A DNA stretch of 6,654 nucleotides from positions 1 through 6,654 of the forward strand of contig JAJZOM010000034.1 in the NCBI GenBank assembly GCA_021811505.1, given 5' to 3'. The stretch is from Thermoplasmata archaeon (GTDB lineage Archaea > Thermoplasmatota > Thermoplasmata > Thermoplasmatales > Thermoplasmataceae). Below are positions 1 through 6,433 of this stretch, in pieces. The translations under genes and the position numbers were made by a program. The notes beneath the pieces are model-generated. The model made no database searches. It was not told where the DNA came from and saw only the letters and a list, made by a program, of their open reading frames with translations. Every line of letters begins with the position of its first letter. The stretch's first letter is position 1.

Positions 1-777
1 CTTACCCTCATACGTTCCAGGTTCCTTGAGGTATTCTTCTTCCGTGACTGTCTGTTCCTTGAATTCGTTTGCCGCAACCTCATAACCCCATTCCTTGAAT
101 GCGCCCTCTGTGAATTTCATAATATTTCCTTTATGGACAAGGGTCACGTTCTTCCTTTTGTTTTTTATCGCGTACTCAAGTGCTTTTCTCACAAGTCTCG
201 TTGATCTGAACCTGCTTATCGGCTTGATTCCGATGCCGGTATCATCCGTAAGATTAATGGCGAAGTTTTCGGAAATGAATTTTCTGACCATTGACGCTTC
301 AGGTGAATCGTATTTCCATTCTATCCCTGTGTAAAGATCTTCGGTGTTTTCCCTGAATACTATCATGTTCATTTTTTCTGGATTTTTTACTGGTGAAGGG
401 ACCCCTGGAAAAAATTTGACAGGCCTGATGTTCGCGTAAAGATCGAAATACTGTCTAAGTGTCACATTCAGGCTCCTGAAGCCACGGCCTATGGGTGTTG
501 TCAGCGGACCCTTAATGGAAACGACACACTTCTTCAACTGATCCAGGGATTCCTGCGGAAGATGCTTTCCAGTGGACTCCATCGCCTCTTCTCCGGCCAG
601 CACTTTCTCCCATACTATATTTCTGTCTCCATTATAGGCTATTTCCAATGAAGCATTGATAACTGAAATTGATGATTTTGTTATATCCGGACCTATGCCG
701 TCTCCCTCAATATATCCGATGGTTGGATTATTCGGGATTTCGAGACTTTTACCTTCCGAGACCTTAATGTAACTCAT
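1..777 (-). CDS. icd: Isocitrate dehydrogenase (NADP-type), N-terminal part, runs off the left edge
   Basis: Oxidatively decarboxylates isocitrate to 2-oxoglutarate in the cytoplasmic TCA cycle. I translated the minus strand from ATG at 777-775; 259 codons stay open to the window edge, against about 416 residues for E. coli Icd, so the last third is missing. Visible family motifs are YIEGDGIGPD (22-31), IKGPLTTPIG (88-97), the substrate loop RSLNVTLRQ (101-109, with the Ser and Arg that match E. coli Ser113 and Arg119), the Arg of NIRPV (118), FRENTEDLYTGIEW (141-154, Arg and Tyr that bind isocitrate) and VHKGNIMKFTEGAF (214-227, catalytic Lys216). These match the bacterial-type homodimeric NADP enzyme more closely than isopropylmalate dehydrogenase. 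The metal-binding aspartates and the coenzyme-specificity residues lie outside the window, so NADP use is inferred from overall similarity. No Shine-Dalgarno site precedes the ATG. Confidence 0.95.
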   Translation of the reverse strand, partial: MSYIKVSEGKSLEIPNNPTIGYIEGDGIGPDITKSSISVINASLEIAYNGDRNIVWEKVLAGEEAMESTGKHLPQESLDQLKKCVVSIKGPLTTPIGRGFRSLNVTLRQYFDLYANIRPVKFFPGVPSPVKNPEKMNMIVFRENTEDLYTGIEWKYDSPEASMVRKFISENFAINLTDDTGIGIKPISRFRSTRLVRKALEYAIKNKRKNVTLVHKGNIMKFTEGAFKEWGYEVAANEFKEQTVTEEEYLKEPGTYEGK

Positions 778-804
778 GATCGTCTACAAGGGATTGTTTA
801 TTGA

Positions 805-817
805 TTTTTATATTTTG
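805..817 (-). promoter_or_regulatory. Candidate TATA box for icd
   Basis: On the minus strand this reads AAAATATAAAAAT, centred about 34 bases upstream of the icd ATG. An archaeal TATA box usually sits about 25 bases before the transcription start, which would give a leader of under 10 bases. This fits the absence of a ribosome binding site. Promoter assignment is inference from spacing and composition. Confidence 0.5.
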
Positions 818-1004
818 CATTCACATGGCATTTATAAAATCTGAACCTTTGAAAATCATATTCCGTGTGAGGAAACGCGTTTGTAGAAACACAAAACAGG
901 ATACCTGTTATGCAGTTATTTTTACTACGAAACATTTTAGTACCATTGGCACCAAAAAATTTTCAAGTTTGGGACACACTGGAAATACTACCTCCAAAGT
1001 CTAA

Positions 1005-1193
1005 CTAATTTTCAGTCTTAAACCTCTTTGCAACGGGAATGTAAGTAAGAAACATTATAAACAAAGATACTATGAATTGTGAGTGGAGCCAGATAATTAT
1101 CTCGCAGGCGTTCACTGTTTCCCTGTGTTTCCCAAAATATCTGCTAAACTTCAATTGGTGAACCACTTGCCACCGTTTATCTGGAAAGTCCTC
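1005..1193 (-). pseudogene. Membrane-protein-like antisense frame upstream of purA: gene remnant or small membrane protein
   Basis: After an in-frame stop at 1196-1194 this frame stays open for 62 codons to a TAG at 1007-1005. The first half is strongly basic (DKRW, LKFSRYFGKHRE). It is followed by a single hydrophobic helix of about 22 residues (from IIIWLHSQ to FLTYIPV) and then a positively charged tail, VAKRFKTEN. That layout is what the last transmembrane helix and cytoplasmic end of a transporter look like. There is no ATG before the helix. The best start is GTG at 1166-1164, preceded by GGTGG at a plausible spacing, giving a 53-residue protein. Either it is the fossil C-terminus of a membrane gene whose upstream part has been lost, or a real small membrane protein. 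I cannot name a family, and a chance open frame is possible. Confidence 0.3.
1175..1181 (+). promoter_or_regulatory. Weak candidate TATA element for purA
   Basis: GTTTATC lies about 35 bases upstream of the chosen purA ATG, the same spacing seen at the other genes here. It is a poor match to an archaeal TATA box. The better match, CATTATAAAC at 1053-1062, would instead give a leader of about 125 bases. The sequence alone does not decide between them. Confidence 0.25.
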
Positions 1194-1212
1194 CTATTTG
1201 GATTGTGAAAAA

Positions 1213-2541
1213 ATGATAAGTGCTGTTCTTGGTATGCAGTTTGGTGATGAGGGGAAGGGTAAAATTACGGATTTCCTGAGCGACAGGTTTCAGGTAGCAG
1301 TCAGATTCAACGGAGGAGGAAATGCTGGGCACACTGTTGTTGTTAATGGAAAGACTTACAAGTTCCATCTGGTTCCTTCCGGTTCCCTGAGGTGTGAAAC
1401 CGTGGTTCTGGGAAATGGTATGGTAATTGATCCACATGCATTGGTCCAGGAAATAGATAATCTTAGAGGTTCACAGTGCAAAGCCAGTATAAAGATCAGC
1501 AAGATGGCACATGTTGTTACCCCTATGCACAAAGTCCTCGACAGGAAGGAAGAAGAAATAAGATCAAAACTTAGCATAGGAACAACAGCACAGGGGATAG
1601 GCCCAACCTATGAGGACAAGTATGCCAGGACCGGTATAAGAATGGTTGACCTGCTGAGTGCTGAGATACTGAGGGAAAAGATAGACATTATATTCAGGAT
1701 GAAAGAAGGTCTCCTGAAGGATACTGAATTCTCGAGCCCTTCTGCAAGAGAAACAATGGTTCTAGACCTGTTCAGGAGCGGAAAGCTTCTTGAACCATAC
1801 ATGGAATACACCGAGGTTACTGTCAGGCAGCTTTATGATGAGGGTAAAAGCATTCTTTTTGAGGGTGCACAGGGAACCATGCTGGACATTGACTTCGGAA
1901 TGTATCCTTTCGTCACTTCTTCCAATGCACTGGCCGGCGCCCTTTCCCTAGGTGCTGGTTTCTCGTTCAGGAAGGTGGACTACGTAATTGGAGTGGTTAA
2001 GGCGTACATGTCGAAAGTTGGAGCTGGGCCTTTCCCGACAGAGATTCAGGGTGATGATGCCCATAATCTGCGAGAACTTGGCCACGAATATGGCACCACA
2101 ACCGGGAGACCTAGAAGAGTCGGCTGGCTCGACATTCCGCTTCTTAGGTACGCCATAAAAATGAATGATGCCGATGCTCTGGCGATCACTAGGCTGGATA
2201 CGCTCGGGGAAATGGATAAAATCAGGGTATGTGTGTCTTATAAAAAAGATGGTAAGGAAATAGATTACGTACCCAGAACATTTCGTGAAATGGATGATCT
2301 TGAACTGAAATATACGGATATCAAGCCCTGGGGAAAAATCAGTCAGAGCGTAATCAAAGAACACAACTTTGCGGTTCTTCCAGAACCCATGAAGGATTAC
2401 ATAAAGCTAATAGAGAATCATCTGAAAGTACCAGTAGATGTGATCTCACTTGGCCAGGGGAGAGAAAACACCCTGGTGAGAGAGGGATCAAGGCTCAGAG
2501 ATCAAGAACCATTTTTACAGGACAGTGATCAGAGCCTCTGA
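1213..2541 (+). CDS. purA: Adenylosuccinate synthetase, long form
   Basis: Joins IMP and aspartate using GTP to make adenylosuccinate, the first committed step from IMP to AMP. I chose ATG 1213 (442 residues) over in-frame TTG 1198 because the family begins only a few residues before the GTP-binding loop, here MISAVLGMQFGDEGKGK. A partial Shine-Dalgarno GTGA lies 5 bases before this ATG. Motifs: GDEGKGK (11-17, catalytic Asp12), GGGNAGHTVV (34-43, catalytic His40), GIGPTYEDKYARTGIR (128-143, IMP loop), FEGAQGTMLDID (216-227), VGAGPFPTE (269-277), GTTTGRPRRVGW (294-305) and TRLDTL (326-331). Length matches bacterial and eukaryotic enzymes (about 430), not the roughly 340-residue form found in Pyrococcus and some methanogens. 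Typical proteins end shortly after the segment matching ISLGQGRENTLVRE; about 18 further residues follow here, and the last 47 bases overlap the convergent xth gene. Confidence 0.96.
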   Translation: MISAVLGMQFGDEGKGKITDFLSDRFQVAVRFNGGGNAGHTVVVNGKTYKFHLVPSGSLRCETVVLGNGMVIDPHALVQEIDNLRGSQCKASIKISKMAHVVTPMHKVLDRKEEEIRSKLSIGTTAQGIGPTYEDKYARTGIRMVDLLSAEILREKIDIIFRMKEGLLKDTEFSSPSARETMVLDLFRSGKLLEPYMEYTEVTVRQLYDEGKSILFEGAQGTMLDIDFGMYPFVTSSNALAGALSLGAGFSFRKVDYVIGVVKAYMSKVGAGPFPTEIQGDDAHNLRELGHEYGTTTGRPRRVGWLDIPLLRYAIKMNDADALAITRLDTLGEMDKIRVCVSYKKDGKEIDYVPRTFREMDDLELKYTDIKPWGKISQSVIKEHNFAVLPEPMKDYIKLIENHLKVPVDVISLGQGRENTLVREGSRLRDQEPFLQDSDQSL

Positions 2542-3259
2542 CATTAGCCAGGATCTCCGACGAAATTACTCTGCTGCGGAGCTCGTCGGAAACTACAAAA
2601 TAATCAATTCTCCATCCGATATTTCTTGATCTGGCATTGAATCTGTAGGTCCACCATGTATAGTTTCCCGGTTCGTTGTTGAACATCCTGAATGTATCTG
2701 CATAACCGTTATGAAGGAATTCTGTCATCCACTCTCTTTCCTGAATGGTGAAACCGGCGTTATTTATGTTATCCGCCGGTCTGGCAATGTCGACTTCCAT
2801 GTGCGCTACGTTAAAATCCCCACAGATAACAACCGGTTTCACCTCTCTAAGGGAATTACAGAACTTGTGCAACGTCCTGTTAAATTGAAGTTTAAATTCA
2901 AGACGGTTGAGATCTCTCCCGGAATTAGGGAAATATACGTTCAAAAACCAGAAGTTTTCAAATTCAATCCCACATACTCTTCCTTCCCCGTTAAATTCAG
3001 GAATTCCGGTTGAGTCTATAACCCCGAGAGAAGGAAACCTGTTGAGGATTGCAGTTCCGCTGTATCCTTTTTTCCTGGCGGGATTCACAATGATCCGGTA
3101 ATCCAGTTCTTTTATTTTAGCCGGAATATCAGATTCTCCCGCCTTGATCTCCTGAAAAGCAACGATGTCAGCATTTGATTCTGTGATGAATTCCACTAGG
3201 TTGCCCTTTGCTGCTGCACGTATACCGTTAACATTCCATGATACGAGGGAAATCAGCAT
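2495..3259 (-). CDS. xth: Exonuclease III / AP endonuclease (ExoA/Xth family)
   Basis: Cleaves the DNA backbone at abasic sites, and often also removes 3' blocking groups, during base-excision repair. The 254 residues span the whole endonuclease/exonuclease/phosphatase fold. Key motifs in order: SWNVNGIRA (7-15, Asn9), QEIK (36-39, metal-binding Glu37), YSGTAIL (66-72), NVYFPNSG (107-114, Tyr109), ICGDFNVAH (145-153, Asp148 and Asn150), GWRIDYFVVS (215-224) and the terminal GSDHCPV (242-248, the Asp-His catalytic pair 244/245). All catalytic residues are present, and the length is normal (E. coli Xth is 268). The ATG start gives the standard MLISLVSWN N-terminus. The gene ends in TGA inside the 3' end of purA; because the SDHCPV motif and short tail are canonical, this end is secure and the extra sequence belongs to purA. 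No clear Shine-Dalgarno site. Confidence 0.95.
   Translation of the reverse strand: MLISLVSWNVNGIRAAAKGNLVEFITESNADIVAFQEIKAGESDIPAKIKELDYRIIVNPARKKGYSGTAILNRFPSLGVIDSTGIPEFNGEGRVCGIEFENFWFLNVYFPNSGRDLNRLEFKLQFNRTLHKFCNSLREVKPVVICGDFNVAHMEVDIARPADNINNAGFTIQEREWMTEFLHNGYADTFRMFNNEPGNYTWWTYRFNARSRNIGWRIDYFVVSDELRSRVISSEILANVRGSDHCPVKMVLDL
2556..2590. repeat. Perfect 8-bp inverted repeat just beyond the purA stop, inside xth
   Basis: TCCGACGA (2556-2563) is mirrored exactly by TCGTCGGA (2583-2590). A small inner stem, CTCT/GGAG at 2569-2572 and 2578-2581, could stack inside the 19-base loop. It begins 15 bases past the purA stop and lies in the coding region of xth. It could protect or define the purA mRNA 3' end, since no T-tract follows. 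It may equally be a by-product of xth codons. Confidence 0.45.
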
Positions 3260-3285
3260 GGTGACCCTTAAGATACCCCGTGAGG

Positions 3286-3295
3286 ATTAATTTTT
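3286..3295 (-). promoter_or_regulatory. Candidate TATA box for xth
   Basis: On the minus strand GGGAAAAATTAATCC contains an A/T-rich core (AAAAATTAAT) centred about 31 bases before the xth ATG, consistent with an almost leaderless transcript. It lies in the 154-base divergent spacer shared with the hydrolase gene. The assignment rests on position and composition only. Confidence 0.45.
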
Positions 3296-3376
3296 CCCAA
3301 TACTGTACATGGAAACTGACAGATTTAGAAACAAGATGAATTTGGAATGAATGACAGCTTCCAGCCATGGAGTACG

Positions 3377-3386
3377 TAATATATTT
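3377..3386 (+). promoter_or_regulatory. Candidate TATA box for the hydrolase gene
   Basis: TAATATATTT is centred about 32 bases upstream of ATG 3414. It is the best TATA match in the spacer between xth and the hydrolase. The sequence right before the ATG is only A/T-rich, with no ribosome binding site, so a leaderless or near-leaderless mRNA is expected. Confidence 0.5.
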
Positions 3387-3413
3387 GTGCCAAAGTTGGA
3401 TTAGTTATATTAT

Positions 3414-4049
3414 ATGTCAGTAGAAACAAAAATTATAGATCTACTAGGAAAAAAAGTTTTTTACAGATACACTGGCAATCCCGAAAGCAATGGAAAAATC
3501 CTCCTCACTCATGGGATGAGATTCACTTCAGAGGACTGGCTCAGGCACGATCTGCTGGATAGAATAGCTAAACTTGGTTTTGAAGTATATGCCATCGACT
3601 ATCCTGGATTCGGGAAATCTGAAACAAACGAATCTGCAGATATATCATCGTCTCCATCAGGTGCCGGGAATCTTTTAGGAGAGTTTACCAGAAAGATCGG
3701 CGGAAACTGGGCAAGCATCGTTGGCCCTTCCATGGGAGGAATGATTGCCCTGTCAGCAGTTATATCCAATCCTGACAGATTCCGATCTGCAGTTGTGATT
3801 GGAAGTGCCGGTTTTAACGTCCTTAAGCCATGGCTCGCAAACATCAGGATTCCGGTTTTGATTCTATGGGGAGAAAACGACACTGTCGTTGATCCTGCGG
3901 TAGGCAGGAAATTTCAGGAGATTATACCACATTCCACGCTGCACATCCTGAAATCTGCCGGTCATGCAGCCTATCTCGATTCACCGGATGAGTTTCTTGG
4001 CCTCTTGAATGATTTTCTTCCCGGTATTACGGGCAAAAGCGATATCTGA
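3414..4049 (+). CDS. Small alpha/beta hydrolase resembling the ABHD14/CIB group
   Basis: A 211-residue cytoplasmic alpha/beta-hydrolase with no signal peptide and apparently no cap insertion. Visible elements are the oxyanion segment LLTHGMRF (30-37), AIDYPGFGKS (60-69), the nucleophile elbow GPSMGGM (104-110, Ser106), WGENDTVVD (152-160, acid Asp156) and SAGHAAYLD (181-189, His184), so the catalytic triad is complete. Known from the family: human ABHD14B (about 210 residues) has HGIRFSSETW, a Ser in SPSLSGM and GAGHPCYLDKPEEW. The corresponding segments here are HGMRFTSEDW, GPSMGGM and SAGHAAYLDSPDEF, a closer match than to generic lipases or haloperoxidases. ABHD14B has been reported to move acetyl groups from lysines to CoA, but transferring that activity to this protein would be speculation. 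The gene is alone between divergent xth and a convergent surface-protein gene, so context gives no substrate. Confidence 0.85.
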   Translation: MSVETKIIDLLGKKVFYRYTGNPESNGKILLTHGMRFTSEDWLRHDLLDRIAKLGFEVYAIDYPGFGKSETNESADISSSPSGAGNLLGEFTRKIGGNWASIVGPSMGGMIALSAVISNPDRFRSAVVIGSAGFNVLKPWLANIRIPVLILWGENDTVVDPAVGRKFQEIIPHSTLHILKSAGHAAYLDSPDEFLGLLNDFLPGITGKSDI

Positions 4050-4053
4050 TTAT

Positions 4054-4098
4054 AAAAAACGTAAAATTTGTTAAAAAATCTGAGATAAAAATTAAAAA
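4054..4098 (-). terminator. T-rich transcription terminator for the DUF4382 gene
   Basis: Read on the minus strand, the bases after the TAG stop at 4115 hold four T-runs of 4-6 residues (at 4098-4094, 4090-4087, 4078-4073 and 4059-4054). Archaeal RNA polymerase commonly terminates in such tracts without a hairpin. On the plus strand the same bases are A-runs, so they would not stop transcription from the hydrolase gene. Confidence 0.5.
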
Positions 4099-4114
4099 TT
4101 ATTGGTATATGTTC

Positions 4115-4639
4115 CTAGGACACACTTATTGTTCCAATGTTTGGCGTGAACATATACTGTCCGGCAGTAATCTGGAGATCGGTAGTAAGGTTAAATTCTA
4201 TTACCAAGTGAACAGTTGATCCTGCGGTTATGTTAATGGGATGTGTCAGGAACGCGAATGGCGCCTTCATATGAATTGATGTGTTGGTCCCTGAAATAAC
4301 AGCGTGGACACTGGTAATGTAGAACCTGAACTGAGTGTATTTTCCGGCTTTCAGAGTGATGTTATTCAGGAAAGTTGGGTTGCTCATAGTGACTCCCAGT
4401 ATGTTTATCGTCACCGGCTTAAGCGTTATGTTCTGCCATCCTGATGTGTTGGAATGCGCTGATATGTTGGAGAATGTGATGTAAACTGCACTCACTCCAG
4501 AAATTCCGGCGTCTGCTGCCGAAATCTGCATAGTTCCGGTCTGGTTTCCTGACAGATTGCCGCCGTACACATAGTAAATCCCCGCCCCTACAAGAGCAAT
4601 GACCACTATTGCAGCAATTAGTGTCTTCTTTAGTTCCAT
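4115..4639 (-). CDS. DUF4382-type surface protein with N-terminal membrane anchor
   Basis: A 174-residue protein of unknown function. MELKK is followed by a hydrophobic helix (about residues 6-25), forming an uncleaved anchor or signal peptide; there is no lipobox Cys, and no Cys anywhere. The rest looks like one beta-rich extracytoplasmic domain with DUF4382 landmarks: an opening GTMQISAADAGISGVSAVYI (35-54), a W-containing strand (SGWQNITL, 66-73), the signature LKAGKYTQFRFYI (96-108) and a closing VHLVIEFNLTTDL to MFTPNIGTI (143-171). The exposed part carries nine N-X-S/T sequons (Asn 28, 32, 58, 64, 70, 93, 119, 136, 150), a density that suggests heavy N-glycosylation outside the cell. 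No enzymatic motif is visible. It is monocistronic, divergent from hutU and convergent with the hydrolase. The family assignment comes from remembered sequence pattern, not a search. Confidence 0.8.
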   Translation of the reverse strand: MELKKTLIAAIVVIALVGAGIYYVYGGNLSGNQTGTMQISAADAGISGVSAVYITFSNISAHSNTSGWQNITLKPVTINILGVTMSNPTFLNNITLKAGKYTQFRFYITSVHAVISGTNTSIHMKAPFAFLTHPINITAGSTVHLVIEFNLTTDLQITAGQYMFTPNIGTISVS

Positions 4640-4660
4640 AGATGTTTTATTATTAAAGTA

Positions 4661-4670
4661 AGATAAAGAT
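4661..4670 (-). promoter_or_regulatory. Candidate TATA box for the DUF4382 gene
   Basis: On the minus strand ATCTTTATCT is centred about 26 bases before the ATG, which would place transcription start at or next to the start codon. A more A/T-rich stretch, TTTAATAATAAAA (4657-4645), is too close to the ATG to be the TATA box of this gene. Confidence 0.4.
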
Positions 4671-4683
4671 TTTGGTACAACCT

Positions 4684-4698
4684 GTTTTTGAGAAAAAC
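4684..4698. repeat. Inverted repeat overlapping the hutU promoter
   Basis: GTTTTT-GAG-AAAAAC is a perfect 6-bp inverted repeat around a 3-base centre. It ends where the candidate hutU TATA element begins, a position where a dimeric regulator could block or help TBP/TFB. In DNA this A/T-rich the match could be chance, and an operator role is inference. Confidence 0.3.
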
Positions 4699-4706
4699 CT
4701 TAATCC
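4693..4706 (+). promoter_or_regulatory. Candidate BRE and TATA element for hutU
   Basis: AAAAACCTTAATCC combines a purine-rich BRE-like part with a weak TATA-like CTTAAT, centred about 33-35 bases before the hutU ATG. No Shine-Dalgarno site precedes the ATG, in keeping with the other genes here. Confidence 0.4.
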
Positions 4707-4735
4707 TGAGCTTTCCTATGCTAACCTGATACAGT

Positions 4736-6433
4736 ATGGATAATGTTGAAGCCGAACCCCATGGAAGGAGAGTTATAAGGGCACCAAGAGGGAAGCAGAT
4801 CAGTGCCAGAGGATGGCAACAGGAGGCTGCTATCAGGCTTTTAATGAATAACCTCGATCCGGAAGTTGCAAAAGATCCTGATAACCTGATAGTTTACGGC
4901 GGAAAAGGTAAAGCGGCGAGGAACTGGGAAAGTTTTGACGAGATCATAAACATGCTCAAGGAGTTGTATAACGACGAGACTCTGCTGATTCAGTCAGGAA
5001 AGCCTGTTGGGGCATTTAAGACAACAAAATACGCCCCTAGAGTACTGATCTCCAATGCTCAGATAGTTCCCAGATGGGCCACTGATGAAATTTTCTGGGA
5101 GCTGGAGAGAAAAGGACTGACAATGTTCGGTCAGATGACTGCTGGAAGCTGGATTTACATCGGAACGCAGGGGATCCTTCAGGGAACTTATGAGACCCTG
5201 GCAGCCATTGCGAGAAAAGAATTCAGCCAGGGAGACCTTAAGGGAAAGTGGGTTCTGTCATCCGGACTAGGTGAAATGGGGGGAGCCCAGCCCCTTGCCA
5301 TCACGATGAACAACGGAGTCGGGATAATTGTTGAAGTCGACCCGTCAAAGATAGACAGGAGGATCAAGGACAAATATCTCGACATCCGGACTGACAGCCT
5401 GGATGAAGCATTAAAATTGAAAAATAGAGCCCTTGAGGAGGGAAAATCATTATCGATCGGTCTGCTGGGAAACGCTGCAACAGTTTTCACGGAACTTGCA
5501 AACAGGAACATAGTTCCAGACATAGTATCTGATCAGACGGCGGCCCACGACATAAACATAGGCTACATACCGGAATGCTGTGATGTCAGAAAGGCAGAGG
5601 AATTCAGGAATAGTGATCCTGAAGGGTACAGGCAGGAAGTCTACAAATCCATCGTGAAAGAAACGAAGGCCATTCTCAGGTTCAAGGAACTGGGATCGAA
5701 GGTATTTGATTACGGCAACAACCTGAGAACCAGGGCTTTGGAAGGTGGGCTCAAAAATGCCTTTGACATTCCGGGATACGTTCCAGCGTACATAAGAGAT
5801 CTATTCGCAGTTGGTTCAGGGCCCTTCAGGTGGGTTGCTCTATCCGGAGACCCGGAGGATATATACAAAATAGACGATGCAATAATTCAAAACTTCGGAT
5901 ACGACGAACAACTGGTTAAATGGCTGAAACTTGCAAAGGAAAGAGTTCATTTCCAGGGGCTTCCTGCAAGGATATGCTATGCCGGATATGGCCTGCGGGA
6001 GAAGATCGGACTCCTGATAAATGACATGGTGAAAAAGAATATTCTTTCCGCGCCCGTGGCAATCGGACGGGATCATCATGACACGGGGTCTGTAGCATCT
6101 CCCTTCAGGGAGACGGAAGGGATGCTTGACGGTAGCGATGCCATAGCCGACTGGCCAATATTGAACGCTCTTCTTAATGCTTCATCCGGAGCAACATGGG
6201 TATCCGTGCACCACGGAGGTGGGACCGGCATCGGGAATTCGATTCATGCAGGTTTCGTCATAGTTGCTGATGGTACCGCTGATGCCGAGGAAAAAATCAG
6301 CAGGGTATTGAATGCTGACCCCGGAATAGGAGTAATCAGGCACTCTGATGCAGGATACAGAAGTTCCAGGAGCCTTATCCAACGTGGAGTGAAATTCAAG
6401 ACGCCATATTTCGAGCATCGTAAAGAAAAATAA
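4736..6433 (+). CDS. hutU: Urocanate hydratase (urocanase)
   Basis: Adds water to urocanate to make imidazolone propionate, the second step of histidine breakdown, using tightly bound NAD+ as an electrophile. The 565 residues cover the full family length (about 555). Landmarks in order: NNLDPEVA (38-45), [12 protein letters not shown] (53-64), LIQSGKPVG (84-92), [20 protein letters not shown] (131-150), the NAD-binding [10 protein letters not shown] (177-186), [15 protein letters not shown] (266-280), [12 protein letters not shown] (362-373), [15 protein letters not shown] (407-421, Cys414 matching the active-site Cys410 of the Pseudomonas enzyme), [16 protein letters not shown] (444-459) and [16 protein letters not shown] (491-506). 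The ATG gives an N-terminus like that of bacterial HutU with a modest extension. No hutH, hutI or formiminoglutamate hydrolase gene adjoins it; both neighbours are on the opposite strand, so any pathway partners lie elsewhere. Confidence 0.97.
   Translation: MDNVEAEPHGRRVIRAPRGKQISARGWQQEAAIRLLMNNLDPEVAKDPDNLIVYGGKGKAARNWESFDEIINMLKELYNDETLLIQSGKPVGAFKTTKYAPRVLISNAQIVPRWATDEIFWELERKGLTMFGQMTAGSWIYIGTQGILQGTYETLAAIARKEFSQGDLKGKWVLSSGLGEMGGAQPLAITMNNGVGIIVEVDPSKIDRRIKDKYLDIRTDSLDEALKLKNRALEEGKSLSIGLLGNAATVFTELANRNIVPDIVSDQTAAHDINIGYIPECCDVRKAEEFRNSDPEGYRQEVYKSIVKETKAILRFKELGSKVFDYGNNLRTRALEGGLKNAFDIPGYVPAYIRDLFAVGSGPFRWVALSGDPEDIYKIDDAIIQNFGYDEQLVKWLKLAKERVHFQGLPARICYAGYGLREKIGLLINDMVKKNILSAPVAIGRDHHDTGSVASPFRETEGMLDGSDAIADWPILNALLNASSGATWVSVHHGGGTGIGNSIHAGFVIVADGTADAEEKISRVLNADPGIGVIRHSDAGYRSSRSLIQRGVKFKTPYFEHRKEK

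Larger units (their letters stand above)
778..1212. other. 435-base gap between divergent icd and purA
   Basis: This is the longest stretch without a confident gene. The half near icd (778-1004) is A/T-rich. Its open frames in both directions are Cys-rich, low in acidic residues and resemble no family I know, so I treat it as non-coding apart from the icd TATA element. The half near purA (1005-1193) holds an antisense frame that reads like a membrane-protein tail, listed separately. TATA-like stretches on the plus strand occur at 829-838, 1053-1062 and 1175-1180. I found no tRNA, no recognisable C/D-box guide RNA and no strong repeat. Confidence 0.6.

Noticed and set aside
801..1004. Plus-strand open frame of 67 codons in the icd-purA gap
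   Set aside because: It overlaps the icd TATA region, has an odd basic, Cys-containing composition, lacks a ribosome binding site and resembles no family. It is most likely chance.
1181..1193. GGAAAGTCC resembling the conserved GAAAGUCC core of RNase P RNA
   Set aside because: The remaining RNase P conserved regions would have to lie in the following 200-300 bases, which are clearly purA coding sequence. An isolated short match is not enough.
1198..1212. TTG at 1198 as the purA start
   Set aside because: It would add five residues before a position where the family already starts. ATG 1213 gives the usual distance to the GDEGKGK loop and has GTGA upstream.
3305..3375. GTACATGG and CCATGGAGTAC as an inverted pair in the xth-hydrolase spacer
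   Set aside because: The match is interrupted by two extra bases and the arms are far apart, too weak to call an operator.
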